Assembly (NCBI GenBank): GCA_003480165.1
Contig: QUIQ01000015.1
Span: forward strand, 1 to 44,379
Length of the DNA stretch: 44,379 bases
Reading direction: 5' to 3'
From: Firmicutes bacterium AM41-11
Lineage (GTDB): Bacteria; Bacillota_I; Bacilli_A; Erysipelotrichales; Erysipelotrichaceae
Shown here: piece after piece, positions 32,955 through 41,065 of the stretch
Numbering within the stretch: the stretch's first letter is position 1
Layout of the letters: the number at the start of each line of letters is the position of its first letter
The notes under the pieces: generated by a model
Database searches by the model: none
What the model was told of the DNA's origin: nothing
What the model saw: only the letters and a program-made list of their open reading frames with translations
Program-made: the position numbers and the translations under genes

Positions 32955-34094
32955 ATGATTATTCAAAGTAACAGAGTTTGGATTGCTGGTCAATTTATGG
33001 CTGCGCAAGTAGAAGTAGAAGATGACAAAATTGTTAATGTTTACGATTATGGAACTAAGGATGTAGATGTAGATTATGGAAATGACCGTGTGGTTCCAGG
33101 ATTTATGGATATTCATACCCATGGATATCATACTTGGGATACCAATGATGCAACGCCAGAAGGTTTACGTCACTGGATGAAAGAAATCACAGCAGAAGGT
33201 GTTACAAGTATTTGCCCTACAACTATTACCCAAAGTCATGAAGTATTATCAAATGCTTTAAAGAATGTAGTTCGTGTCGTTGAAGAAGGATATGAAGGTG
33301 CCGAAATTGTTGGTATTCATTTTGAAGGCCCTTATCTAGATCAAAAATATAAAGGTGCACAACCAGAACAATATTGTATTAAACCAGATGTAGAAGAATT
33401 TAAACAATATCAAGAAGATGCCAAAGGTATGATTAAAGTCATCACGATGGCTTGTGAACACGATGAAGACTTCGCGTTGACAAAATATTGTGCTTCTCAT
33501 GGTGTATTGGTTTCCCAAGGACACTCTGGTGCAACTTATGAAGAAGCTCGTCTTGCGATTGCGCATGGTGCTATGTCAATGACACATGTATTCAATGGTA
33601 TGTCTCCATTCCATCATAGAAATCCTGGATTGGTTGGGGCAGCTATGCGTTGCCGTGATGTTTATGGAGAAGTAATTTGCGATGGAAACCATTCTAACGT
33701 GAACTCTTTAAACAACTATTATATGGCAAAAGGTAGAGACCATGTCATTATGATTACTGATGCCTTAATGGCTAAAGGTTGTCCAATTGGAAGTAAAATG
33801 TTATTTGGTGGTCAAGAAATCGAAGTGTATCCAGATGGATCTGCTCACTTAACTTCTACCAAAGGTTTAGCTGGTAGTACTTTACAAGTAAACCGTGGTT
33901 TACAAGTTGTTGTTGAAAAAGCGGGTGTTCCATTTGATTATGCAATTAACTCTTGTACAATCAACCCTGCTCGTGCATTGAAATTGGATGATCATAAAGG
34001 AAAAATCTGTGCGGGATATGATGCCGATATCGTTGTATTAAATGATAACTATGATGTTGTGCAAACTTACGCAAGAGGTAAAGCTTGTAAATAA
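32955..34094 (+). CDS. nagA: N-acetylglucosamine/N-acetylgalactosamine-6-phosphate deacetylase
   Basis: This 379-residue amidohydrolase removes acetate from an N-acetylhexosamine-6-phosphate. Features: MDIHTHGYHTWD, HFEGPYLDQKYKGAQ with the metal Glu, SQGHSGATYEEA and MTHVFNGMSPFHHRNPG with metal/substrate His, and the catalytic Asp in MITDALMAKG. Both NagA and the GalNAc-specific AgaA share these, so specificity is undecided; the AgaS and PTS neighbours favour GalNAc-6-phosphate. ATG 32955 follows GGAGGTAATT; an in-frame extension to 32868 runs through the promoter and is rejected. Terminator at 34109. Confidence 0.93.
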   Translation: MIIQSNRVWIAGQFMAAQVEVEDDKIVNVYDYGTKDVDVDYGNDRVVPGFMDIHTHGYHTWDTNDATPEGLRHWMKEITAEGVTSICPTTITQSHEVLSNALKNVVRVVEEGYEGAEIVGIHFEGPYLDQKYKGAQPEQYCIKPDVEEFKQYQEDAKGMIKVITMACEHDEDFALTKYCASHGVLVSQGHSGATYEEARLAIAHGAMSMTHVFNGMSPFHHRNPGLVGAAMRCRDVYGEVICDGNHSNVNSLNNYYMAKGRDHVIMITDALMAKGCPIGSKMLFGGQEIEVYPDGSAHLTSTKGLAGSTLQVNRGLQVVVEKAGVPFDYAINSCTINPARALKLDDHKGKICAGYDADIVVLNDNYDVVQTYARGKACK

Positions 34095-34108
34095 TTGTTT
34101 GAACTTTG

Positions 34109-34139
34109 AGGCAAGACAGAAATGTTTTGCCTTTTTTTT
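34109..34139 (+). terminator. nagA terminator
   Basis: AGGCAAGACA (34109-34118) pairs with TGTTTTGCCT (34123-34132, one G-T pair) around a GAAA tetraloop, followed by seven or more T residues. Confidence 0.92.
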
Positions 34140-34150
34140 GTTGCATAAAA

Positions 34151-34187
34151 AAACCAATTATAAGAGGAGGAACCTTATAACTGGTTT
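34151..34187 (-). terminator. Terminator of the minus-strand four-helix protein gene
   Basis: On the minus strand AAACCAGTTATAAG (34187-34174) pairs with CTTATAATTGGTTT (34164-34151) with one mismatch, then a T-tract. It lies between the two convergent genes next to the nagA terminator. Confidence 0.85.
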
Positions 34188-34221
34188 CTTTGTAAATCTT
34201 CAAAGAAGATAGGAATTGGTT

Positions 34222-34770
34222 TTATTTAGATTTTTTGCGAATCATTAAAGAAATGTATTTGAAGCCAATGAAAGCAGCAAATACGGCGATGATATAGCTG
34301 ACAACGATTAATGGTTTATTGCCGGAAACATTCTTTGAAACAAAGGTATTTACGACTAATAAGATTGCTAAGGCAAGATATAAGAAAATGCGTACCATTA
34401 ATTCATTCGTTGATAATTCAATCATTTGATCAATCGGCTTAACTTTTTCTTGTTTCACAAAGCCAACGGATTGAGGAGCCTTTTTTAAGAAACTGCGATA
34501 TCGATATTCTAGGAAACCTCCAATGACAACCGTTAAGCCAATGCTTAAGAAGATGTTTAGCTTAAATAGAATATAGAATAAGATAAAGGCAATCAGAGCA
34601 ATTACGTAGCGTGATTGGTAAGTCCGAAAGGTTCCTTCTTTATCTGCTAAGATTTTATAAGCTATATTTTTTCTTTTATTATAGTAGATTGTGTTTCCGT
34701 GTTTATCTTGATATATATTTGGTCCACTTAATATTGCATTTTTTGTATTATCATTCTTCTTTTTCTTCAT
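34222..34770 (-). CDS. Hypothetical four-helix membrane protein
   Basis: I do not recognise this 182-residue protein. It starts with a Lys/Asn-rich cytoplasmic segment (KKKKNDNTKNAI). Two hydrophobic helices follow (about YVIALIAFILFYILF and FLSIGLTVVIGGFLEY), then a polar loop containing VKPIDQMIELSTNEL, and two more helices (IFLYLALAILLVVNTF; IVVSYIIAVFAAFIGF), with a basic end. It could be a small accessory membrane protein of unknown role. ATG 34770 has AGGAGGG 8 bases ahead; GTG 34779 in frame is too close to that site. It is transcribed alone, opposite to the amino-sugar genes. Confidence 0.72.
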   Translation of the reverse strand: MKKKKNDNTKNAILSGPNIYQDKHGNTIYYNKRKNIAYKILADKEGTFRTYQSRYVIALIAFILFYILFKLNIFLSIGLTVVIGGFLEYRYRSFLKKAPQSVGFVKQEKVKPIDQMIELSTNELMVRIFLYLALAILLVVNTFVSKNVSGNKPLIVVSYIIAVFAAFIGFKYISLMIRKKSK

Positions 34771-34849
34771 ATTTTTCACCCTCCTATCTTATTATAAGCT
34801 AAATATTGTTCATTAATTAATTATTTTTTTGTACAATTTAGTAAGCTGG

Positions 34850-34877
34850 TTGAAAAGTACTCTCTGGAAAATATAAT
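34850..34877 (+). promoter_or_regulatory. agaS-IIA operon promoter
   Basis: TTGAAA (34850-34855) and TATAAT (34872-34877) are separated by 16 bases, and GGAGGA for agaS lies about 35 bases downstream. TSS expected near 34884. Confidence 0.8.
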
Positions 34878-34921
34878 AAAGTTGAACAAAGAAGTTGAAC
34901 GTAACTACGAGGAGGAAAAGT

Positions 34922-36097
34922 ATGCTATTCAACAAGACAGAAGAAGAATGGAAAGAACTTAAAGGTTATTGGACTGCAAAAGAAATTTTGCAACAACCTA
35001 CTACTTGGAAAAAGACACTTGAACAAGTAAAAGAAGAAAAAGATGCCATCAAAGCATTCATTGAAAGAACAACGAAAAATGACGATTATGACATCATCCT
35101 AACAGGAGCTGGAACAAGTGAATTCGTTGGAAACTCTATTTTCCCATATTTACAAAAGAAATATAACTACAAAGTTAAATCTTATGGAACAACGGATATT
35201 GTTGCAGATCCAGAAAGCTACTTATCAAGAACTAAACCAACTTTATTAGTAAGTTATGGTCGTTCTGGTAACTCTCCAGAATCCGTTGGTGCTGTTAATG
35301 CAGCAAATGAAGTATGTGGTGACAACATTGAACATTTATTCATCACTTGTAACCATGAAGGAGCTTTATCAAAATTTGCCGAAGGTAAAGAAAATTGCTA
35401 TGCAATTAACTTAACACAGGAAACATGTGATCAAAGTTTCGCAATGACTTCTTCTTATTCAAATATGTACTTAGCTACTTTGTTAGCTTTCAATATTGAT
35501 GAATTAGATGAATTCAGTGAAAAAGTTGAAACAATCATCGCACATGATCAAGCTTTCTTAGATAATAATTGGGAAGCTGCTAAACGCATTGATGATGAAT
35601 TCGATTTCGATCGTATTATTTACTTAGGAAGCAACAACTTAAAAGGTGTTTCACAAGAATCTGCTTTGAAGATTTGTGAATTAACAGGTGGATCTGTTGA
35701 TACAGTATTTGATACGCCAATGGGATTCCGTCATGGACCTAAATCCGTTATTAAAGATAGCGCATTATGTGTTGTATATTTAAGTGATGATCCATTTACT
35801 CGTCAATACGAATATGACATCATCAAAGAAATGAGTCCAGAAAGAAAAGGTAACAAGATCTTAGTTGTTTCTTCTAAAGATGACGACATTAAAGATTTAG
35901 TTGATTACTTCATTTCATTTGACAATGGTGTAGATTTACCAAATGTATTATGTGGTTTGGAATATATTACAGTTGCTCATATTATTGCTTTGTTTAAATC
36001 ATTGAAACTCGGATTTACACCAGATAATCCATGCCCTACTGGAGAAGTAAACCGTGTTGTTAAAGGGGTAACTATCTATCCTTACACTAAGAAGTAG
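34922..36097 (+). CDS. agaS: AgaS-type sugar isomerase/deaminase (galactosamine-6-phosphate)
   Basis: This 391-residue protein has two SIS (sugar isomerase) domains: IILTGAGTSEFVGN and VSYGRSGNSPESVGAVNAAN in the first, IIYLGSNNLKGVSQESALKICELTGGSVDTVFDTPMGFRHGPKSV in the second. AgaS converts galactosamine-6-phosphate to tagatose-6-phosphate and ammonia. The GFRHGPKS motif is diagnostic of the GlmS-like isomerase fold. ATG 34922 follows GAGGAGGAAAAG; an in-frame upstream ATG at 34895 lies inside the leader and is rejected. The IIA gene follows by 9 bases, giving agaS-IIA co-expression. Confidence 0.9.
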   Translation: MLFNKTEEEWKELKGYWTAKEILQQPTTWKKTLEQVKEEKDAIKAFIERTTKNDDYDIILTGAGTSEFVGNSIFPYLQKKYNYKVKSYGTTDIVADPESYLSRTKPTLLVSYGRSGNSPESVGAVNAANEVCGDNIEHLFITCNHEGALSKFAEGKENCYAINLTQETCDQSFAMTSSYSNMYLATLLAFNIDELDEFSEKVETIIAHDQAFLDNNWEAAKRIDDEFDFDRIIYLGSNNLKGVSQESALKICELTGGSVDTVFDTPMGFRHGPKSVIKDSALCVVYLSDDPFTRQYEYDIIKEMSPERKGNKILVVSSKDDDIKDLVDYFISFDNGVDLPNVLCGLEYITVAHIIALFKSLKLGFTPDNPCPTGEVNRVVKGVTIYPYTKK

Positions 36098-36106
36098 GAG
36101 GTCTTT

Positions 36107-36550
36107 ATGGTAGGAATAATTTTGACTGGACACGGCCGTTTTGCAGATGGATTGACAAGTTCAGTGGACTTGATTGCAGGTCCTCAAAAAGACTATGTAG
36201 CAGTTAATTTTGAACACGAAGTAGACGAATTGACGACTGACTTAAATGCTGCTTTTGACCAATTACAAGATTGCGATGGAGTTATCGTCTTTACCGATTT
36301 ACAAGGTGGTTCACCATTTAAAACAGCTGTAGAATTATCTGTAAGCCGTGAAAATGTAGAAATCATTGCCGGAACAAACTTGCCAATGTTGGCAGAAGTT
36401 ATTATGGCTAGATCTATGGGATTAGACTTGGATACATTAGCTAGTATGGCTGTTAATACCGGAAAAGATCAAGTAACTCGTTTTGAATTGGCTTCTATTA
36501 TGGGAGATGACCAAGACGAAGATAACGAAGATTTTTCAGATGGAATCTAG
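36107..36550 (+). CDS. PTS mannose-family IIA component
   Basis: This 147-residue protein has the phosphorylated His9 in GIILTGHGRFADGL, and FTDLQGGSPFKTAVEL, the second conserved EIIA-Man block. It passes phosphate from HPr to the IIB encoded 7 kb upstream. The C-terminal third is acidic (GDDQDEDNEDFSDGI). It probably corresponds to AgaF of the GalNAc system. AGGAGG lies 8 bases ahead of the ATG, and a bidirectional terminator follows the stop. Confidence 0.92.
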   Translation: MVGIILTGHGRFADGLTSSVDLIAGPQKDYVAVNFEHEVDELTTDLNAAFDQLQDCDGVIVFTDLQGGSPFKTAVELSVSRENVEIIAGTNLPMLAEVIMARSMGLDLDTLASMAVNTGKDQVTRFELASIMGDDQDEDNEDFSDGI

Positions 36551-36614
36551 AGGACTTGTTTTATAAATAATTACGTAGCAGAGTAGAACGAGAACTTTTA
36601 AACATAAGATTCAA

Positions 36615-36652
36615 AAAAAGGCAGATCTTACAATTGTAAGATTTGCCTTTTT
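36615..36652. terminator. Bidirectional terminator between IIA and AraC-type regulator genes
   Basis: AAAAAGGCAGATCTTACAA (36615-36633) is complementary to TTGTAAGATTTGCCTTTTT (36634-36652) with one G-T pair; the middle bases form the loop. T/A tracts on both sides let it work for both convergent genes. Confidence 0.9.
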
Positions 36653-37817
36653 AAATGATTTTATTTCCGTATTCCGTAGGACTGATGCCAAATTCTTGTT
36701 TGAATCGTCGAGAAAAATAATGAATAGAAGAGAAACCAAGAATACTCGCAATTTCGGAAATGCTGTATTTACTTTCTTTGATAAGCATTTTACTCTTTTC
36801 CAGTTTAAGATTGCTGATATATTCTTTTGGTGCAATATTTAAATGGTTTCGGAATAAGGATTGTAAAGAGCTTCGACTGATCGCAAAGGTTTCGCAGAGT
36901 TCTTCCACATTAAATGAAGTATAGATGTTTTCGTTAATGTAAAGAAGGATTTCATTCAACAACTCATTCTCAAATTTTTGTTGCATTGGGGTTCCGGCAT
37001 TTTTATGATGCGATTTCGATGTGCTGCGTAATAAATCTACGATCAACTTTTCAATAGAAATAATCATCATATCTACATCATAGGCATGATTGAAATCATT
37101 GGATTGGACAAAGGCTTCAATGGATTTACGCATCTCATAATCAATATCAAAAACACGATCCGTAATAGCTCTTTTGTATTTTTCACGAATGTTTAAATCG
37201 AAAATGATGGTTAAGTAAGAACAAGATTCATTTTGGGTTTGTTGTTTATGGTATTGTCCAGGTCCATAGATAATTAACTGATTGCTGGATAGGGTATACT
37301 CTTGCCCATTAATTGTCGTATGAAGTTTTCCGTTATCGACAAAAGTAATTTCCCAGTAATTGTCGGATTCTCCAGGAAAATTATAATTGGAACTACGAAT
37401 ATTATAATAATAGGCAATCAATTCTTTTACTTGAATCGAAGGACGCATTCGATCATAAGCAAATGTTCCTTTGAAGAATAAATTTTGAATAATGGTTCCA
37501 GGAATGAACGCTAATTCGATTTTGGCTTCATTTCCTAAAGTAATGAAATTAAATAAGGTTCCTTTATTGATTTTGACGGTACGATGAATGACAAAGGTAT
37601 CGTAATTTTCGCTGTTGATATTTTTGGTGACCACCAACATACAAATACCTTCGATGGATTTTAGATATACATCATCACTTGCTTGTAAAAAACGATTGAT
37701 GTTTGTATCTTGTACAGTAATTAAAAAATTGTTTTCATGATAATCGCTCATGGTTTCGGATTCGGAAAAAACCTCGCCATACTTTAAAAAGGAAACACTG
37801 GAAGTTTTACTAAACAT
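36651..37817 (-). CDS. AraC-family transcriptional regulator
   Basis: This 388-residue protein has a C-terminal AraC DNA-binding domain (about 285-388: two HTH with FNVEELCETFAISRSSLQSLFRNHLNIAPKEYISN and YSISEIASILGFSSIHYFSRRFKQEFGISPTEY). A cupin-like sensor precedes it (about 150-220: GKLHTTINGQEYTLSSNQLIIYGPGQYHKQQTQ). The first 110 residues are an additional domain I cannot assign. Its place between the agaS-IIA operon and the hexosaminidase gene suggests it activates amino-sugar uptake genes. TAAGGAGGTC sets the start. It is divergent from the hexosaminidase gene. Confidence 0.88.
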   Translation of the reverse strand: MFSKTSSVSFLKYGEVFSESETMSDYHENNFLITVQDTNINRFLQASDDVYLKSIEGICMLVVTKNINSENYDTFVIHRTVKINKGTLFNFITLGNEAKIELAFIPGTIIQNLFFKGTFAYDRMRPSIQVKELIAYYYNIRSSNYNFPGESDNYWEITFVDNGKLHTTINGQEYTLSSNQLIIYGPGQYHKQQTQNESCSYLTIIFDLNIREKYKRAITDRVFDIDYEMRKSIEAFVQSNDFNHAYDVDMMIISIEKLIVDLLRSTSKSHHKNAGTPMQQKFENELLNEILLYINENIYTSFNVEELCETFAISRSSLQSLFRNHLNIAPKEYISNLKLEKSKMLIKESKYSISEIASILGFSSIHYFSRRFKQEFGISPTEYGNKII

Positions 37818-37909
37818 ATGACCTCCTTAGACACTCTTTTATTATTTTAATATAATTTTTAATGAATGAGTAGAGAATTCGTTTGGTTTCAAGGAATTTG
37901 CACTTATAG

Positions 37910-37939
37910 TTGAGCTTTGAAAAATAATCCTTATATAAT
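37910..37939 (+). promoter_or_regulatory. Hexosaminidase gene promoter
   Basis: TTGAGC (37910-37915) and TATAAT (37934-37939) are separated by 18 bases, 25 bases ahead of the ATG. The gene lies opposite the AraC-type regulator, so an activator site in the 150-base gap is likely. Confidence 0.65.
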
Positions 37940-37963
37940 GAATTCAAGAAAAGAGAGAAGAAT

Positions 37964-39143
37964 ATGATGCATAAAGGAATAAAAACACTTTTGGTTTTTT
38001 GTTTATTACTGTGTGGCTGTAAATCCCAAAACATCGAAAAAACAAAACCGAAAAAAGCGACGAAGGAATTAAGTGCGGAGCAGAAATTAGATCAGAAAGT
38101 CAATCAATGGATTGATTCTCATGGTTTAGAAGAGCAAGTTCTACAGATGTTTATGATTACACCTGAAGCTCTTACTGGAAGTGAATCTGTTTCGGTTGCC
38201 GATGATTCTTTTAAAGCGAGTCTAGAACAATATCCAGTCGGTGGTTTAATTTTTTTTTGCACAGAATCTAGAGAATCCAGATCAGACAAGAAATTTACTT
38301 TCAACGATTCAATCCGATTATTCTCAGATGGGATTGTTTGTACCATTTTTCAGTGTAGATGAAGAAGGTGGGGTTGTGGCTCGGATTGGCAATAATCCCA
38401 ATTTTGGCGTAGATCAGTTTGGGCCTATGTGGGATATTGGCCAAAGCCAAGATTCCCAACAAGCGTATGAAGTAGGAAAAACCATTGGTACGTATTTGCA
38501 TGACTATGGTTTTAACATGGACATGGCTCCGGATGCCGATGTTTTAAGCAATTTCAATAATACGGTTATTGGTACACGATCTTTTGGATCAGATCCACAA
38601 CTTGTCAGTCAGATGGTTCATGCGGAAGTCGAAGGCTTTCAAAGCACCCATGTAGAACCGGTGATTAAACATTTTCCTGGACATGGCGGAACGCTCGGTG
38701 ATACCCATGAAGGATTTGCGTATACAGATAAAAGTTTGGATCAATTAAAAGAGTGTGAATTGATTCCTTTTCAAAATGAAATCAATCAAGACATTCAAAT
38801 GATTATGGTATCACATATTTCCGTTCCGAATGTCTTAGGGGATAATACACCAAGTAGTTTATCGTCCGTTATGGTGCAAGATCTTTTGCGCGACCAAATA
38901 CATTTTGATGGCATCGTAATAACTGATGGTTTGGATATGGGGGCCATTGTGAATGCCTATGATTCGGCGACAGCTGCTGTTATGGCAATTCAAGCTGGGG
39001 ATGATATTTTATTGATGCCAGAAAATTTTTCTTTGGCCTATCAAGGGGGCTTAGATGCGGTAAACCAAGGTGTGATTTCCAAAGATCGTATTGAAACTTC
39101 GGTACGTCGCATCTTACGGTATAAGTATAGAAATTTAGTATAA
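37964..39143 (+). pseudogene. Glycoside hydrolase family 3 lipoprotein (beta-N-acetylhexosaminidase type), frameshifted
   Basis: The first frame (ATG 37964) has a signal peptide with lipobox LLLCGC, a helical linker and FMITPEALTG, reaching PVGGLIFF before leaving frame at nine T residues (38250-38258). The other frame continues AQNLENPDQTRNLLSTIQSD, then PFFSVDEEGGVVARI, DMAPDADV, EPVIKHFPGHGGTLGDTHEG (with the NagZ-type Asp/His loop), GIVITDGLDMGAI (nucleophile Asp) and GDDILLMPEN. Eight T would give a continuous 392-residue GH3 enzyme. NagZ-like enzymes release N-acetylhexosamine from glycans or muropeptides, fitting the neighbouring uptake genes. Error, phase variation and true loss all remain possible. 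Confidence 0.88.
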
Positions 39144-39147
39144 AGAT

Positions 39148-39846
39148 ATGAAACAGATTGAACAAATTACGCAAGGATTATGGGATTTGCAGGATTGTTC
39201 GTATCGCGACTTTCAGGCAAAACTTATTCCTACGCTAGATAAAGAAAAAATCATCGGGGTTCGTACACCTGCTTTGCGCAAGTATGCCAAAGAAGTTATG
39301 CACCATCCCCAGGTAAAAGCTTTTTTGTTGCGATTGCCCCATACCTATTATGAAGAAAATAATTTGCATGGAGAGTTGCTGTGCCTCATGTATAAGAAGG
39401 ATTTAGAAGGGTTTCTTGCGCAATTAGAAAAGTATTTACCCTATATTGATAACTGGGCTACTTGTGATATGTTAGCGCCTAAAGTATTTTGCCAGGATCT
39501 TTCTTTGGTCTATCAAAAGATTCAAACTTGGTTAGCTAGTGAACAGGAATATACTGTTCGTTTTGGCATTGTGAGCTTGATGCGCTTTTATTTGGATGAA
39601 GCTTTTCAACCCGAAATGTTGGACCGCTTAATGCAGGTACAATTGGATACGTATTATGTAAATATGGCCCTAGCCTGGTATTATAGTATGGCTTTAGTTA
39701 AGCAATATGAAGCGGTGATTCCCTTATTAGAAAATCATGTTCTAAAGCCATTCGTTCATAACCAAACAATTCAAAAAGCGTGTGACAGTAAACGCTTTTC
39801 CCAAACGCAAAAAGCTTATTTTAAGTCATTAAGATGGAAAGGATGA
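39148..39846 (+). CDS. DNA alkylation repair protein (AlkD-like glycosylase)
   Basis: This 232-residue, all-helical protein made of HEAT-like repeats matches the AlkD family: IIGVRTPALRKYAKEV near the start, DNWATCDMLAPKVF with the catalytic Trp/Asp pair, and YTVRFGIVSLMRFYLDE. AlkD removes positively charged alkylated purines by capturing the distorted backbone. It starts 4 bases after the hexosaminidase stop, without a clear ribosome binding site, so translation may be coupled. A downstream FMN reductase and HD hydrolase complete the unit. DNA repair after a cell-wall-linked hydrolase is probably not functionally related. Confidence 0.88.
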   Translation: MKQIEQITQGLWDLQDCSYRDFQAKLIPTLDKEKIIGVRTPALRKYAKEVMHHPQVKAFLLRLPHTYYEENNLHGELLCLMYKKDLEGFLAQLEKYLPYIDNWATCDMLAPKVFCQDLSLVYQKIQTWLASEQEYTVRFGIVSLMRFYLDEAFQPEMLDRLMQVQLDTYYVNMALAWYYSMALVKQYEAVIPLLENHVLKPFVHNQTIQKACDSKRFSQTQKAYFKSLRWKG

Positions 39847-39851
39847 TAAAG

Positions 39852-40379
39852 ATGAAGATTGTTATTATTAATGGAAGTGCTCGTAAAGGAAATACGCTCA
39901 CAGCAATTCAAGCCTTTTGTAAAGGCTTGTCTAGAGAACATTCGGTAGAAATAATTCAAGCAGATCAATTGCATATAGCACCCTGCAAAGGTTGTGATCA
40001 TTGCCAGTGCATAAAAGGTTGTGTGGATCAAGATGATACCAATCCTACTATTGATAAAATTGTTGCTGCGGATTTTATTCTTTTTGCCAGTCCAGTCTAT
40101 TGGTGGGGAATTTCGGCTCAACTGAAACAAGTCATTGATAAGTGTTACAGCAAGGGACAATTGTTGAAACATAAAAAAGCGGGAGTGCTTGTTGTTGGCG
40201 CTGCAAGTGTGGATAGCATTCAATATTCATTGATTTTCCAACAATTTGATTGTATAGCCGCTTATCTGGAATGGAATCTGAAGTTTAAAGAAGCTTTCTC
40301 AGCTGGAGATAAAGATGCCTTATCCAAAGCAAAGGAATCTATTGAAAAGCTAGAAGAACTAGGCAAGAAACTATGTTAA
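39852..40379 (+). CDS. NAD(P)H-dependent FMN reductase / flavodoxin-like protein
   Basis: This 175-residue flavoprotein has the nucleotide-binding start KIVIINGSARKGNTLTAIQAF, a CxxCxxCxxxCxxxD-like cysteine cluster (CKGCDHCQCIKGCVDQDD) and the second flavin loop FASPVYWWGISAQLKQVIDKC. This is the cysteine-rich subfamily annotated as flavodoxin family or iron-sulfur flavoprotein. It probably reduces flavins or quinones. ATG 39852 lies 6 bases behind the AlkD stop, with AAAGGA upstream. An in-frame ATG at 39834 inside alkD is possible but less likely. Confidence 0.87.
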   Translation: MKIVIINGSARKGNTLTAIQAFCKGLSREHSVEIIQADQLHIAPCKGCDHCQCIKGCVDQDDTNPTIDKIVAADFILFASPVYWWGISAQLKQVIDKCYSKGQLLKHKKAGVLVVGAASVDSIQYSLIFQQFDCIAAYLEWNLKFKEAFSAGDKDALSKAKESIEKLEELGKKLC

Positions 40380-40903
40380 TGGATACATATACTGGCCAAC
40401 AATTTGATCCTATGCAGATGCAGGAAGAAAATATCTGTATTGAAGATATTGCCCATGCACTAAGTTTGATGTGCCGTGGTGGTGGCCATATTCGTACGTT
40501 TTATTCCGTTGCCCAACATTCCTTAAATTGTACAAAAGAAGCCAAAGCCCAAGGCTATTCTAAAAGGGTACAATTGGCGTGTTTATTGCATGATGCCAGT
40601 GAAGCCTATATTGCGGACATCATACGTCCTGTTAAAGCACACTTATCCAATTATTTGAAAATTGAAGATCAAATTATGGCTTGTATCTGGAAACAGTTTG
40701 ATTTAGCAGATTTAAGTCTGGAAGAACAGAAAGCCTGGAAGAAAATGGATGATCTTTTGTTGGAACAGGAATTAAAACATTTGATGCCAGGAAAAGAAAA
40801 TCGTTTCATTCCTGTTTTGGCTTCAATTCCAGATCTTCGGCAAAGAAACTGGCAAGATGTAGAACAAGAATTCATTCAGTGTTTTAAAGATTTACATGCA
40901 TAG
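40373..40903 (+). CDS. HD-domain phosphohydrolase
   Basis: This 176-residue protein reads DIAHALSLMCRGGGHIRTFYSVAQHSLNC, then LACLLHDASEAYIADIIRPVK, giving the metal-binding His, His-Asp and distal Asp of the YfbR/HD family (dNMP 5'-nucleotidase-like). Substrates are likely nucleotides, but this is unproven. The ATG lies inside the reductase stop region (overlap 7 bases), so it is translated by coupling. The terminator stem starts inside its last codons and covers its stop. Confidence 0.87.
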   Translation: MLMDTYTGQQFDPMQMQEENICIEDIAHALSLMCRGGGHIRTFYSVAQHSLNCTKEAKAQGYSKRVQLACLLHDASEAYIADIIRPVKAHLSNYLKIEDQIMACIWKQFDLADLSLEEQKAWKKMDDLLLEQELKHLMPGKENRFIPVLASIPDLRQRNWQDVEQEFIQCFKDLHA

Positions 40904-40921
40904 TTTTATGCATGTTTTTTT
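40894..40921 (+). terminator. Terminator overlapping the HD-protein stop
   Basis: ACATGCATA (40894-40902) pairs with TATGCATGT (40907-40915) around GTTT, then T residues to 40921. The stop codon TAG (40901-40903) sits at the loop. Confidence 0.92.
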
Positions 40922-40955
40922 GAGCGTATTAAGAGGCAGAAAAGAGAAAAAGTGG

Positions 40956-40970
40956 TACACTGTACGTGTA
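40956..40970 (+). promoter_or_regulatory. Near-palindrome ahead of the glycyl-radical gene
   Basis: TACACTGTACGTGTA is a near-perfect dyad (TACAC/GTGTA around TGTAC). It lies 70 bases upstream of the promoter -10. A regulator is not identified. Confidence 0.45.
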
Positions 40971-41017
40971 AATATAATAAAGAATAAGAAATAACAATAA
41001 AAAACAATAATTATATC

Positions 41018-41045
41018 TTGCGAATGAAAAGGGAAAATCTATAAT
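41018..41045 (+). promoter_or_regulatory. Glycyl-radical operon promoter
   Basis: TTGCGA (41018-41023) and TATAAT (41040-41045) are separated by 16 bases, with AAAGGAG at 41052-41058 ahead of the ATG. TSS would be near 41052, at or inside the Shine-Dalgarno sequence, so a second start point upstream is possible; another TATAAT lies at 40973-40978. Confidence 0.6.
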
Positions 41046-41065
41046 AGGGGTAAAGGAGAGTCGTT

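Noticed and set aside
40956..40970. Rex or FNR site at the TACACTGTACGTGTA dyad
   Set aside because: It matches neither the TTGTGAAN4TTCACAA Rex consensus nor TTGATN4ATCAA, so no regulator is named.
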